Part shown: piece after piece, positions 1 to 8,989 of the stretch
Layout of the letters: the number at the start of each line of letters is the position of its first letter
How positions within the stretch are numbered: position 1 is the stretch's first letter
NCBI GenBank assembly: GCA_947594675.1
Contig: CANQEF010000001.1
Coordinates: 1 to 45,800 of the forward strand
DNA from: an uncultured Bacilli bacterium
GTDB lineage: Bacteria; Bacillota_I; Bacilli_A; RF39; UBA660
Direction of reading: 5' to 3'
DNA length: 45,800 nucleotides
Notes under the pieces: generated by a model
The model's database searches: none
Seen by the model: only the letters and a program-made list of their open reading frames with translations
What the model was told of the DNA's origin: nothing
Made by a program: the position numbers and the translations under genes

Positions 1-292
1 CAATTATATAACTACTTGATGTTTGATATTCCTCTTTTTGCTCAATAAAAGTTGTATCAGCCCCAATACTATTAAACTCCTCAATTATTTTATCACCATA
101 ATAATCTTTACCAACAATAGAAAGCATACTAACATCCATTCCCCACTTAGCAAGTAAATATGCCCCATTAGAAGCAGGGCCTCCCCCACACTCAATATGT
201 TTTTCAACACGATATTTTACATTCTCCTTTGGATATTCCTTCATTGCTAAAGTTGTATCATAAGTTGAATGACCTACACAAACTACTTTCAT
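1..292 (-). CDS. PfkB-family carbohydrate kinase, N-terminal part (runs off the window)
   Basis: The first 97 residues of a ribokinase/PfkB-fold sugar kinase are visible; the rest lies beyond base 1. The reading starts MKVVCVGHSTYDTTLAM, the usual first beta strand of the fold, and has the sugar-binding glycine signature CGGGPASNGAYLLAKWG near residues 35-52, followed by a VSMLSIVGKDYYGD strand-turn typical of PfkB members. The family phosphorylates sugars or nucleosides with ATP in the cytoplasm; the substrate cannot be told from this part. It lies 105 bases downstream of the PMT-family gene on the same strand and may be co-transcribed with it. Confidence 0.85.
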   Translation of the reverse strand, partial: MKVVCVGHSTYDTTLAMKEYPKENVKYRVEKHIECGGGPASNGAYLLAKWGMDVSMLSIVGKDYYGDKIIEEFNSIGADTTFIEQKEEYQTSSSYII

Positions 293-397
293 TAAAACCA
301 ACCATTCCTCTCATTTTATTCAAAGTATATAGCTAATTATTTTAAACTATTACATCCCTATAAATTATATCACACTAAATAACTTTTTAAAACTTTT

Positions 398-2017
398 TTA
401 AAAATACCAAGTCTTAAAAATCTTAATAGATTCAAAATAACCCTTAGGCATATACATACCACTAATAGCTGGATAATAAATAACAAAAAACAAAATAACT
501 AAAAACAAATATATATAAAGAGGGAAATTTTTCTTTATCTTTTCCGTTAAATCCTTAAAAAGATAGCAAACTGCTAACATAACAAATGGTAAAATAGAGA
601 AATAATGATATAAAAACATAACCCTACTAATAAAAATAAAAGGTAAATATATAAATGTAATAGCAATCACTATAAAAAAGGATATTCTATCTTTCTTTCT
701 AAAAAGTTTCACTAATAAATATATATAACTAACAATTCCCATCCACCAAATAATGATATTTCCAACACCCGTTATACCGGCATGCAAATTAGGCTGTATA
801 TCACTGCTATAATACCAAACTGGTTTATAAGAAAAAGGCCAAGTATAATAAGGTGATGAGAAAAAATGATCATCTTTTAAAGAAGAATGATAATTAAACA
901 TCCTAATATTTTGCCTAACAACTTCTGTCAAACTAAATTCATTTAACCATTCAATATTAGGATAAATAAAATAAGTAGCTACATATATAGTTAAAGGAAT
1001 AATAACAAAAAACACTGTTGCTTTTAATAATAGTTTTAAAGAAATCTTCTTATTCTTAATTATATGCGTAAAAAAGATAATTGCTAAAGCTACTCCTGCA
1101 TAAAGCCCAATCCACTTAGTTGAAACAGCTAAAGCAAAAAAAATTCCTGATAAAAATAAATCCTTTATCTTATCTTCTGCAATAAAATTATACATATAGT
1201 AAAATGAAAGTAAAATAAATAAGACTAAAAAACTATCTACTGTTCCCATCCTACATTGAACAAAATGAAAGGTATCAAAAGAAATAAGACTAGCAGCCAA
1301 AACTGCAATAAGGCGCTTTTTAAACATCTTTTTAGCAAAAACATACATCACTAAAACCATTAAAATACCAGCAATATTTCCCATTAAACGATAATAAAAT
1401 GGTGCCATTTTATGAAATACCTTTAAAGGTATAGCTTGTATAAGTTTCCCAAGTGGTGGATGTGTCCATTCATAAGCCCTTAACCCATTAGCATATTCAT
1501 AAGCTGTTCTAGCAAAATAAATCTCATCAAAATAAGTTGAATTCATATAACTTATCTGTTTAGGAATAGTATCCTCTTCATCAGTTAATTCATAAATGCT
1601 TTTATTATTTACAGTTATACTCTTAATAGCGACTTTATTAGAAGAATTATCATAAATAGCAAATTCTCCAAGAGTTAAATTATCTTTAGGAACAATTCTT
1701 AAATACTTAGTACTTTTAAAAATCTTTTCTTCCTGCCAACTAAAAGCACTTGCTTGCAAATCAATAACCTTATCATATAAAATATTATCTTTAGATAAAA
1801 ATAGTTGATACTCATCTACCCTATTACCTGCAAAATACTTTATTTTACTAAGATATGTCTCCTCATCTAATTCAATTAAAACTTCATCTGTACTACTTAT
1901 ATTTATAAAAGTATTAGGATTATCAAAAGAACCTAAATTAATAAACGATATTACCGCATATATCCCTGTAATTATACTCATTATAATATAATCTTTTTTA
2001 GTAAATTCCTTTTTCAT
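398..2017 (-). CDS. PMT-family (GT39-like) lipid carrier-dependent glycosyltransferase
   Basis: A 539-residue multi-span membrane protein. A first membrane helix (about residues 10-27) is followed by an extracellular beta-rich insert (about 40-135) resembling a discoidin-type carbohydrate-binding module. The catalytic PMT region begins with YFDEIYFARTAYEY (the acidic DE motif of the first extracytoplasmic loop) and EWTHPPLGK near residue 185, the hallmark of the protein-O-mannosyltransferase superfamily. About ten further hydrophobic helices follow. Such enzymes move a sugar from a polyprenyl-phosphate carrier to protein or cell-wall polymer on the outer face of the membrane. The acceptor is unknown. 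The start ATG has an AGAGG site upstream. Confidence 0.85.
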   Translation of the reverse strand: MKKEFTKKDYIIMSIITGIYAVISFINLGSFDNPNTFINISSTDEVLIELDEETYLSKIKYFAGNRVDEYQLFLSKDNILYDKVIDLQASAFSWQEEKIFKSTKYLRIVPKDNLTLGEFAIYDNSSNKVAIKSITVNNKSIYELTDEEDTIPKQISYMNSTYFDEIYFARTAYEYANGLRAYEWTHPPLGKLIQAIPLKVFHKMAPFYYRLMGNIAGILMVLVMYVFAKKMFKKRLIAVLAASLISFDTFHFVQCRMGTVDSFLVLFILLSFYYMYNFIAEDKIKDLFLSGIFFALAVSTKWIGLYAGVALAIIFFTHIIKNKKISLKLLLKATVFFVIIPLTIYVATYFIYPNIEWLNEFSLTEVVRQNIRMFNYHSSLKDDHFFSSPYYTWPFSYKPVWYYSSDIQPNLHAGITGVGNIIIWWMGIVSYIYLLVKLFRKKDRISFFIVIAITFIYLPFIFISRVMFLYHYFSILPFVMLAVCYLFKDLTEKIKKNFPLYIYLFLVILFFVIYYPAISGMYMPKGYFESIKIFKTWYF

Positions 2018-2098
2018 ATAAACCTCTAATATTAAATATCATTAAGAAAAGAAACCATAAAGATTACTTTTGATTTCTTTTTATAATTATTTTTCTAT

Positions 2099-2461
2099 CT
2101 AATCAGAATACTTAACTTTATGAATTGAAACTAATAACTCTTTCTTATCTTTAAAAATACCAATATTTATAAAAACCTTAACTTCTTCCAAATTGCCATT
2201 TTTTCTCTTTAAATGCAAATTCTTTCTAAAAACATAAAATACTTGCATTTCACCATTAGTAACATCTGCAAAGTCACACTCAAAATCACTTATCTCAATA
2301 CTATTAATAATTTCTTTAATACGCTTAGTATCCAAAGCATACATATCATAAAAAGAGGGCTTTTTCTTTATAATATCATTAATCTTTATCTTATAATCAT
2401 TATCCTTAATAAAGCTTTTTACATCTTTTAACAAAGTGACAATATCATTAGCCTCCGTCAT
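2099..2461 (-). CDS. Small protein of unknown function, weakly MqsR-like
   Basis: A 120-residue, Lys/Ile-rich soluble protein. I chose the ATG at 2461 rather than an upstream TTG at 2500 because a GAAAGGA site sits about 11 bases before it. The middle (a helix, then ISDFECDFADVTNGEMQVFY, then a strand pair ending in LLVSIHKVKYSD) recalls the order of elements in MqsR-type RelE-fold toxins, but the resemblance is faint and no antitoxin gene is adjacent. Its upstream neighbour on the strand is the LytTR regulator, 105 bases away. Treat as a hypothetical protein. Confidence 0.55.
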   Translation of the reverse strand: MTEANDIVTLLKDVKSFIKDNDYKIKINDIIKKKPSFYDMYALDTKRIKEIINSIEISDFECDFADVTNGEMQVFYVFRKNLHLKRKNGNLEEVKVFINIGIFKDKKELLVSIHKVKYSD

Positions 2462-2566
2462 AGCAACTTCAAATCCTTTCTTATCACTCAATAGAATCAA
2501 AAATACCCAATCAATTGTTTAATAAATCGTATCACTATTGCTAAACAGTGTCAATAAATAACTTAT

Positions 2567-3310
2567 CTATGCAAGGCCTCTAATATATTTTATAATTTCT
2601 TTTTTTCTGTCCCTAGATATAGCATTTAATTCAACTTTATTTTTAAAGATAAGTTTATTACTCTTAAAACAATATCTTTCAATTTGTTCCTTATTAATTA
2701 AAATACTTCTACAACACTTAATAAAACGCTCATCTAATATTTTATGTAAAACAACCAAGTTACTAGGATAGTAATACTCCTCATTATCAATTGTTTTAAT
2801 AATGCATCTTTTACTATCCTGTTCCTTTTCAATATATATAATTTTTCCTAATTCTATATTATAAATAATATTTTTATAAGTATATTTCAAAGATTTAGGT
2901 CTTCTATCATAATTTTTCAAAGCAATAGAAATAGCTCCATCAAATCTATTAAAGAAATTTTCAAATTTATAAATAAAATCTATTAATAATAATCTTCTAT
3001 TAAGAACATCTAATCTATATTGATTAGAAATACTAATTACCATTAACATAGATTGCCAATCATCAAGCTCTTCTCTAATATATTTAGCAGCATCTAATCC
3101 TGACCTAACATTTGCATTTTTTGTTTCATAATCTAATATATAGATTTTAAAACTATTATCATCTCTAACAAAATTTTTCCATTTTTCAGAATAATCATAA
3201 AATATCTTAACATTATAATCGATATCATACTTCATCATTAATCTATCAATTTCCATTTTACAAATCTTAGTAAAATTTTTATCTTCATCACATATCACGA
3301 AACTTAACAC
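2567..3310 (-). CDS. AgrA-like response regulator with LytTR DNA-binding domain
   Basis: A 247-residue two-domain regulator. Residues 1 to about 125 form a receiver-like domain with the acidic start (VICDEDKNF) and the phospho-acceptor region KIYILDYETKN, followed by a conserved Ser strand (LMVISISN). Residues about 140-245 are a LytTR domain, with the typical IIYIEKEQDSKRCIIKT strand pair and the FIKCCRSILINKEQIERY core. LytTR proteins bind direct repeats and often control capsule, bacteriocin or virulence genes. The start is a GTG at 3310, decided by a perfect GGAGG seven bases upstream; an upstream GTG at 3346 lacks a site. No sensor histidine kinase is next to it, so its input is unknown. 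Confidence 0.85.
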   Translation of the reverse strand: MLSFVICDEDKNFTKICKMEIDRLMMKYDIDYNVKIFYDYSEKWKNFVRDDNSFKIYILDYETKNANVRSGLDAAKYIREELDDWQSMLMVISISNQYRLDVLNRRLLLIDFIYKFENFFNRFDGAISIALKNYDRRPKSLKYTYKNIIYNIELGKIIYIEKEQDSKRCIIKTIDNEEYYYPSNLVVLHKILDERFIKCCRSILINKEQIERYCFKSNKLIFKNKVELNAISRDRKKEIIKYIRGLA

Positions 3311-3426
3311 TTTATTGCCTCCTATTTTACCTATACATTTTAACACTTTTTCTAATCAAAATATATAACTAAATAGGAATATTTAATTAACTAACAAGTA
3401 TTTGACACTTATAATTATTCTAAATC

Positions 3427-4890
3427 TTATTTTTTAGTATATGTATAAACTTTATTACTTTGTAGTTCCTTAGAAAATCTATCTACTGCATCTTTCCATC
3501 CCGGTAACCTTGCAAAACCATTCTCTTCTAATTTGGCTTTATAAAGCTTAGAATTTTTAGGTCTACAAGCAACATGGCTCATATCTTTAAAAGCATAATA
3601 CTCCTCAGTTGATACTGGATTAATGAGACAACTTTTTTTATTGCTTTCCATAATATAACTAGCAAATTCTGCCCAAGAACAATAACCTTCATTTGTTACA
3701 TTATAAGTTCCATATTTTTCTGAAAAAGCCATTTCGACTAAAACTTTAGCTAAATCAACGGTATAAGTTGGACTTCCAATTTGATCAGCTACAACATTTA
3801 ATTTAGTATTACTATCAGCTAAGTTAAGCATCGTCTTTACGAAATTATTACCATTTATTCCAAATACCCAAGAAATTCTTGCTATAAAATGCTTAGGAAG
3901 TTGTTTTACTATTTCTTCTCCGCAATATTTTGTAACTCCATAAACACTCTTAGGATTTGGACTATCTTCTTCTAGATAAAAACTATTAATATCTTTTTCA
4001 CCATCAAAAACATAATCTGTTGAAATGTATATAACCTTAGCATCTACCTTTAAAGCAGCATCAGCAATATTTTTAGTTCCATAAACATTAACATTCTCAC
4101 AATTTTTAGGAAAAGACTCAGCCTTATCAACAGCTGTCCAAGCAGCACAATGAAAAATAACATCTGGTTTATAGTTTTCAATAACACTCATAACTTGTTT
4201 TCTATCAATAATATCCATCTCTTTACTAGATAAAGCTAAAATATCATCTTCGCCACGGGCCTTTAACTCTCTTACTACATCATAACCAAGTTGTCCAGTA
4301 GCACCCGTTACTAAGAATCTTCTAGGCCTTCTGTAAAATATTGCATCAATATCTTCCAATGAAGAACGCTTACTATCTTTGGCTGATAACAAAGGATTTT
4401 CTATATTATATTCCTTAAAGATATCTTCCCAAGGAATATTGAGTATTTTATCATTCCAAGCAATGCCTCCTTCCATACGAGGCATATACTTATTATCAAC
4501 AAAATAATTAAAAATAGCATCATCCGTTAAAGCTACAAAGCCATGAGCAAAACCTCTAGGTACATAAAGCATTCTACCATTTTCAGGATTTAATAATACA
4601 CTAGTATATTGTCCATAACTAGGAGAATCTTTTCGTACATCAACTACAACATCAAGTACAGCACCATTAGTACAATAAACTACTTTAGCTTGACAATAAG
4701 GATCTTTTTGAAAATGAAGACCCCTAACTGTTCCTTTAACACTTTTAGATTCACTCTTTTGACAAAAGCCTTTAAAGCCAAGTTCTTCTAATTCTTCTTT
4801 CGTAATAGAAGAAAAATATCCCCTATCGTCTCCAAATCTTTTTGGCTCTAGTATGTAACAATCTTTTAAATTAGTTTCTATTTTTTCCAT
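3427..4890 (-). CDS. rfbC-rfbD fusion: RmlC-RmlD fusion: dTDP-4-dehydrorhamnose 3,5-epimerase and dTDP-4-dehydrorhamnose reductase
   Basis: One 487-residue polypeptide carries both last steps of dTDP-L-rhamnose synthesis. Residues about 5-185 are an RmlC cupin with the catalytic-His motif RGLHFQKDPYCQAKVV, VDVRKDSPSYGQ and VPRGFAHGF. A short linker (RSSLEDIDAIFYRRPRRF) leads to an RmlD short-chain dehydrogenase: LVTGATGQLGYD near residue 197, YISTDYVFDG, and the catalytic pair in YGVTKYCGEE. The ATG at 4890 has AAGGAGA at ideal spacing; an upstream GTG at 4908 overlaps the previous stop and is less likely. RmlA and RmlB are not in the window, so the pathway must be completed elsewhere. Either domain alone would be near family length. 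Confidence 0.93.
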   Translation of the reverse strand: MEKIETNLKDCYILEPKRFGDDRGYFSSITKEELEELGFKGFCQKSESKSVKGTVRGLHFQKDPYCQAKVVYCTNGAVLDVVVDVRKDSPSYGQYTSVLLNPENGRMLYVPRGFAHGFVALTDDAIFNYFVDNKYMPRMEGGIAWNDKILNIPWEDIFKEYNIENPLLSAKDSKRSSLEDIDAIFYRRPRRFLVTGATGQLGYDVVRELKARGEDDILALSSKEMDIIDRKQVMSVIENYKPDVIFHCAAWTAVDKAESFPKNCENVNVYGTKNIADAALKVDAKVIYISTDYVFDGEKDINSFYLEEDSPNPKSVYGVTKYCGEEIVKQLPKHFIARISWVFGINGNNFVKTMLNLADSNTKLNVVADQIGSPTYTVDLAKVLVEMAFSEKYGTYNVTNEGYCSWAEFASYIMESNKKSCLINPVSTEEYYAFKDMSHVACRPKNSKLYKAKLEENGFARLPGWKDAVDRFSKELQSNKVYTYTKK

Positions 4891-4904
4891 AATTTCTCCT
4901 TCAA

Positions 4905-6455
4905 TCACAAATGATAATATTTCATAGCTGATGAATAATCTTTCTCAACTAATTTTTCAAAATTAGGCCCAAAATTAATAGGATATTGGGATAACATTCC
5001 ATCATATACCAAGTTATCTTTAAAAGGAATAATAGAAGTAGTAACCATAACTGGCAGATTATCATAAGATATAATTTCATCAATATTAGCATTAAGACCT
5101 TTCACCATATATACTTTATCATTATACATAAAACTTGCATATTCCAGTTCATAATTGCAAATAATAAAAATATTTTTAATTCCCTTTTTAAATTCACCAG
5201 CAAGTTTTAATTCTTCTGCATTAAATTTATAGGGATTACTAGTACAAAACTCCAATGTAACTTGCTCTTTATTAGCCCAGTATTTATCAACTATATCTTT
5301 AATCTCATATGGATTAATCCCTTCACGATTATAAAGTTTCATACCTGGCTTTATTTTGTACTTATTATTTGTAAATTCCAATAAAGCAAAATATATCTTA
5401 TAAAATAATTTAGCATCTTTCTTTGATAGACAAGCATTTTCCTGCTTAATATATTTTTTAGCCTTATTAATTTGACTAACTTCTTTTTCCTGTTTAATTT
5501 CTTTAACTTGATTTGGTGTCATTCCATTCAAAGCACCTGATGGCATTTCATCCATAGCTGCATCTAATATTTTAAAAAATTGAGTTAAATCTTCATTTCT
5601 TAGAAAATAAGCATTCTGAAATGATTCTTTTAGAGTATCCCTATTCAAATTAAGCATAGCATATTCTCTAACAATTTCTAAAGCATGAGAAGAAAAAATT
5701 GGTAATTTATCTACTTCATCCAATAACTTTTTAATTTTAGGATTTTTTATATCAAAGTCATTATAAAATAATGTTTTTACCTTTTCTTTAGATATTTCTA
5801 AATTTCCAGCTAAACCTTGTTTTTTTCTCTCTTCCATCATTTCTTCATGAATATCATAATAGTCTTGGAAAATCGCTACTGGTATTTTTTCTCCTAAGTC
5901 TTTTATATCTTTAAAAGTAACAAATACATAGTAATTAAATAATTTATTATTTAGCATATGATTCCATATTGTTTCTTCATCTATTTCCGTTAAAAAACTA
6001 GAAAAATTACAAACTGTATGTAATAAAGCAACTCCTTGCATTTTACAATAAACTACGAGTAATTCGTTTAATTCATCTATCTTTTTCTTTTCAGTCCAGT
6101 TTACTCTTTTTAAAGCCTCTTCCACTTTAGGAAGTATTTCTTCAGGAATATCCCTCTCATGATCAAGTAAAAATTTACTTCGTAAAGTTCTTACTTCCCA
6201 GTCATATTTATCTTTTACTTTATAATCATCTTTGCTTTTTATTATTTTACCATTTAAAAGATTTTCCAAGTACTTTAATTCTCTACTCGTACAAATATCA
6301 ATAATATTATCAGGATTATCATAAACTTTATATATCTCATCTAGCATTTTTACCTTAGAAATTTTTTCATAGTCTTTAAATTCCTCTACTATTCTAGTAT
6401 AGTTTTCAAAAACATAATCTTTTCTATACGATTTAATTAATTCATGCATATTCAT
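4905..6455 (-). CDS. Conserved-looking protein of unknown function, 516 residues
   Basis: I do not recognise a named family. The protein is soluble, mostly helical in the first 330 residues, with a SGALNGMTPNQV turn near residues 318-330 of the kind seen in proteins carrying plasmid pRiA4b or SEC-C-type modules, followed by a Lys-rich helix. The C-terminal 150 residues look alpha/beta and end with a KDNLVYDGMLSQYPINFG segment. There are no signal peptide, membrane helices or metal-binding cysteine clusters. The start ATG has an AGGAG site nine bases upstream. The next gene (RmlC-RmlD fusion) begins 14 bases after its stop, so the two are probably co-transcribed. Confidence 0.7.
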   Translation of the reverse strand: MNMHELIKSYRKDYVFENYTRIVEEFKDYEKISKVKMLDEIYKVYDNPDNIIDICTSRELKYLENLLNGKIIKSKDDYKVKDKYDWEVRTLRSKFLLDHERDIPEEILPKVEEALKRVNWTEKKKIDELNELLVVYCKMQGVALLHTVCNFSSFLTEIDEETIWNHMLNNKLFNYYVFVTFKDIKDLGEKIPVAIFQDYYDIHEEMMEERKKQGLAGNLEISKEKVKTLFYNDFDIKNPKIKKLLDEVDKLPIFSSHALEIVREYAMLNLNRDTLKESFQNAYFLRNEDLTQFFKILDAAMDEMPSGALNGMTPNQVKEIKQEKEVSQINKAKKYIKQENACLSKKDAKLFYKIYFALLEFTNNKYKIKPGMKLYNREGINPYEIKDIVDKYWANKEQVTLEFCTSNPYKFNAEELKLAGEFKKGIKNIFIICNYELEYASFMYNDKVYMVKGLNANIDEIISYDNLPVMVTTSIIPFKDNLVYDGMLSQYPINFGPNFEKLVEKDYSSAMKYYHL

Positions 6456-6543
6456 CTACACCAACTCCTATAATTCAAATCACGGATTAATTTTTTGCCT
6501 ATATAATAGCAGAAAAAGTCGCTTTTGGCAACTATTTATTTTT

Positions 6544-7240
6544 TTACTCATTATGCTCCAAGAAAAAATTAACCATCTTCTCATAATTATCTTGACTATT
6601 TAGACAAGTATCTATTAAGTAACCTTTTTCTCCATTTGACTGATATTCTTTAATTCCTCTTATATAAAAATCTTTGTTTCTATCTTCAATGAAAAATGGC
6701 ATTATATCATTGTATAAGCATTCTCTAAACATAATCATTCCTTCCTACGCAACCATTTTCATCTTGAAAAGTATGAATACGTTCAAATCTAACATGAAAT
6801 TCAATAATATTTTCTAAAGTTTTTTTAGGAATTTTATCATACGATTCTAATAAATTTTTCATGTCACTTACTACTTCTGTTGGTAAAGATGTCACAATAT
6901 TTCCAACAAAGTTTTTCTCTTTTTATAATCTCCTACATTAAACCATTCTTTTTCACTATCAGTTAGGGTTCCATCTTTTAGGATAAAATGAATTTTTTTT
7001 ATCATATCTTCAGAAAGTTTATCATCAATAGTATCAAGCATATATTTAAATAAAGTAAAATGATTTTTCGTTTCAGTTGCGTCTTTTAATACTATAACTT
7101 TATCAGTAATTGTTAGAATTGTTCCTGTATAATAAATACTCGCTGTTTCATCAGGCGTTATTGTAGAACCTTCAATATAATTACTATTATATGCAAAATC
7201 TAGTTAAGTTTTATGATATAGGCTACCAGATAAATTCACA
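6544..7240 (-). pseudogene. Fic-family protein, degraded by frameshifts and a stop
   Basis: Translating the minus strand in pieces recovers a whole Fic protein. An N-terminal LDFAYNSNYIEGSTITPDE (about 7141-7203) leads to a helical region ending TETKNHFTLFKYMLDTIDD and LSEDMIKKIHFIL, then WFNVGDYKK. The catalytic core follows as FERIHTFQDENGCVGR (6735-6790), the counterpart of the Fic motif HPFxxGNGRxGR, with the Pro lost and Gly replaced by Glu. The C-terminus is IMFRECLYNDIMPFFIEDRN and so on, to 6544. Breaks are an in-frame TAA near 7204-7206, a frameshift near 6915 and a one-base insertion near 6740. Only the last 64 residues remain open, and they lack the active site. Fic proteins AMPylate targets; this copy is dead. 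Confidence 0.85.
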
Positions 7241-7269
7241 TTTTTTTGGTCTACCAAAACTTTTTTTAC

Positions 7270-7500
7270 TTTAGCATTGGTTTCTTTAATCCATTTTTGA
7301 GGTAAAATTTTAAATTTATTACTACCTGTTTCATATTTAAACGCGTCAAATTCGACACCTTTGAAATTTTCATTATTTAAACAATTCTAAATAAGCAACA
7401 TCTTTATTATGCATCGAGTTTTGAAAGGGTATCTTGGATCATCTTCATCAATATATCTAGACAAATCAATAAGAGAAAAATAAAAATAGTTAAAAATGCT
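7270..7500 (-). pseudogene. KilA-N domain gene remnant
   Basis: Upstream of the Fic remnant on the same strand, fragments in different frames read YFYFSLIDLSRYIDEDDPRY, then MHNKDVAYLELF, then NNENFKGVEFDAFKYETG and ILPQKWIKETNA. These match, in order, the conserved blocks of KilA-N DNA-binding domains common in phage and mobile-element proteins. The domain is cut where the usual glycine-rich block should follow, and the sequence runs directly into the Fic remnant. At least two frameshifts separate the blocks. No intact ATG-led reading frame covers it. Confidence 0.7.
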
Positions 7501-7530
7501 ATTTTTGACATAATAAAAGTTTGAAAAAAC

Positions 7531-7558
7531 TTGACATTTCTATATTTTTTGATATAGT
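7531..7558 (+). promoter_or_regulatory. Sigma-A-type promoter of the plus-strand acyltransferase
   Basis: A consensus TTGACA (7531-7536) and TATAGT (7553-7558) are separated by 16 bases, 48 bases before the ATG at 7607. This gene points against all its neighbours and needs its own promoter, which supports the call. Confidence 0.8.
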
Positions 7559-7606
7559 TTTTGTAGATTTATTTATGAGATACCAGTTTTAAAAGGGAGA
7601 TATTTT

Positions 7607-8698
7607 ATGAAAACTACAAGTAACCACTATATTATAAATGCTGAAGAATCAGAACGAATCAAAATTCTCAAAATTTGGTTAACTATAATGATAATTTTTA
7701 TCCATTCATATACAGAAAAAGTAGGATTTACTGGAGAAAGTGTTGTTATGCAAGTTCCAATTTGGTTGTATTGGATAAAATTTTTTGTTTCTCGTATAAT
7801 TTCTCAATGTGCAGTCCCAGGATTTTTCTTCATTTCTGCAGTATTGTTGTATAAGAAAGAATTTACATGGATGGAAAATATCAAGAAAAAACTAAAGACA
7901 CTATTGGTTCCATATCTTATCTTTAATACTTTATGGATTATTATTTGTTTTATTGCCCAACATATAACATTTTTAAGACCATACTTTTCACAAGAAGCAA
8001 ACATTATCGCTAACTGGGGAATAGTAGAATATGCAGATGCATATCTCGGCTTTGCTACTAAACGTGTAATGCTTTATCCATTATGGTTTATTAGAGATTT
8101 ATTAGTTCTAAACATCTTAGCAATAATTATTAAGAAACTTATCGATAAATTTCCAAAAGTTATATTTATGCTTTTGTCAACTATGATAGTACTAAATGTT
8201 AAGACACATCTTTTTTTTCTAAGGCAAGATGCACTTATATTTTTCTGCTTTGGCTACTACTTTGTAAAGTATTCCATAAAATTCAATGATATAGATAAAA
8301 TAAAAGCTCCATATATTATAATTGCATATATAGCTGCTATATTTCTTGATTTCTTAGCAAGAGATACTTTAATAAGCCATCTTCCACATTTTGCTTCCAT
8401 TGTTATTGGTTTCGTTTTCTTTTATCGTTTTACTACTAAAATATCAAACAAAAAAATACACAACATAATTATTAAAATATCAAAATATAGCTTTTCTATT
8501 TATTTGTTTCATGAGATGAATCTAACTATATTAAAAAAACTGCTTACAAAGCTTTTACCACAAACGGCATTATGGCAAACTGTACTATATTTTGGAGTAC
8601 CAATTATTATATTCAGTCTTTGCCTACTTTTGAGTATTATATTGGATAAGTATTTTCATAAAATATATCTTATTTTAGTTGGAAGTAGAAGCATGTAG
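7607..8698 (+). CDS. Acyltransferase family 3 membrane protein (OafA/YrhL/NolL type)
   Basis: A 363-residue integral membrane protein with about ten hydrophobic helices. The first helix carries IWLTIMIIFIHSYTEK, the Arg/His-containing catalytic region of acyltransferase-3 enzymes, followed by AVPGFFFISAVLLYKKEF and YPLWFIRDLLVLNIL, both family signatures. Members move acetyl or other acyl groups onto sugars of surface polysaccharides at the membrane. A GGGAG ribosome site precedes the ATG. It is the only intact member among three acyltransferase genes of this type in the window, is alone on the plus strand and has its own promoter. A T8 run lies inside the gene near 8211 but is in frame here. 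Confidence 0.88.
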   Translation: MKTTSNHYIINAEESERIKILKIWLTIMIIFIHSYTEKVGFTGESVVMQVPIWLYWIKFFVSRIISQCAVPGFFFISAVLLYKKEFTWMENIKKKLKTLLVPYLIFNTLWIIICFIAQHITFLRPYFSQEANIIANWGIVEYADAYLGFATKRVMLYPLWFIRDLLVLNILAIIIKKLIDKFPKVIFMLLSTMIVLNVKTHLFFLRQDALIFFCFGYYFVKYSIKFNDIDKIKAPYIIIAYIAAIFLDFLARDTLISHLPHFASIVIGFVFFYRFTTKISNKKIHNIIIKISKYSFSIYLFHEMNLTILKKLLTKLLPQTALWQTVLYFGVPIIIFSLCLLLSIILDKYFHKIYLILVGSRSM

Positions 8699-8989
8699 AT
8701 AATATTTTTACATTTTAAGAAATATATATTTCTATGAGCAATTAGGCTAATAATCAGTTCATTATAATTTAGATTTGATAGAAGTGAAATACTGCATAGT
8801 TAACAGAAACAATGAAGTTATTGATACAAAAAAGTATAGATTTATTACATCCTTACTTTTATTTTTTTTGCTCTTCTTTTTTGAAATCAATTGTTCAATT
8901 AATAAGTTGCCATATTAGATACTGAGTTTTTTCATATGTCCTCTCACATATTTAAATGTTACTTTACTGAAATCATCTATAATTTTTAA

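Noticed and set aside
2048..2080. Terminator between the small unknown gene and the PMT-family gene
   Set aside because: AAAGAAA/TTTCTTT is a seven-base A/T stem with a 19-base loop; too weak to call.
2213..2431. Plus-strand frame of 72 codons opposite the small unknown gene
   Set aside because: No ribosome site, and its composition is what is expected from the complement of a Lys/Ile-rich gene; the minus-strand frame has a good site and start.
2099..2461. MqsR-type toxin assignment for the small protein
   Set aside because: Only a faint likeness in element order and no antitoxin gene beside it; kept as unknown.
8211..8218. T8 run in the plus-strand acyltransferase as a third phase switch
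   Set aside because: The gene is in frame, and T or A runs of this length are frequent in such A/T-rich DNA, so the run carries little weight.
8718..8733. AGAAATATATATTTCT palindrome after the plus-strand acyltransferase
   Set aside because: No T-run follows and A/T palindromes are common by chance here; not called as a terminator.
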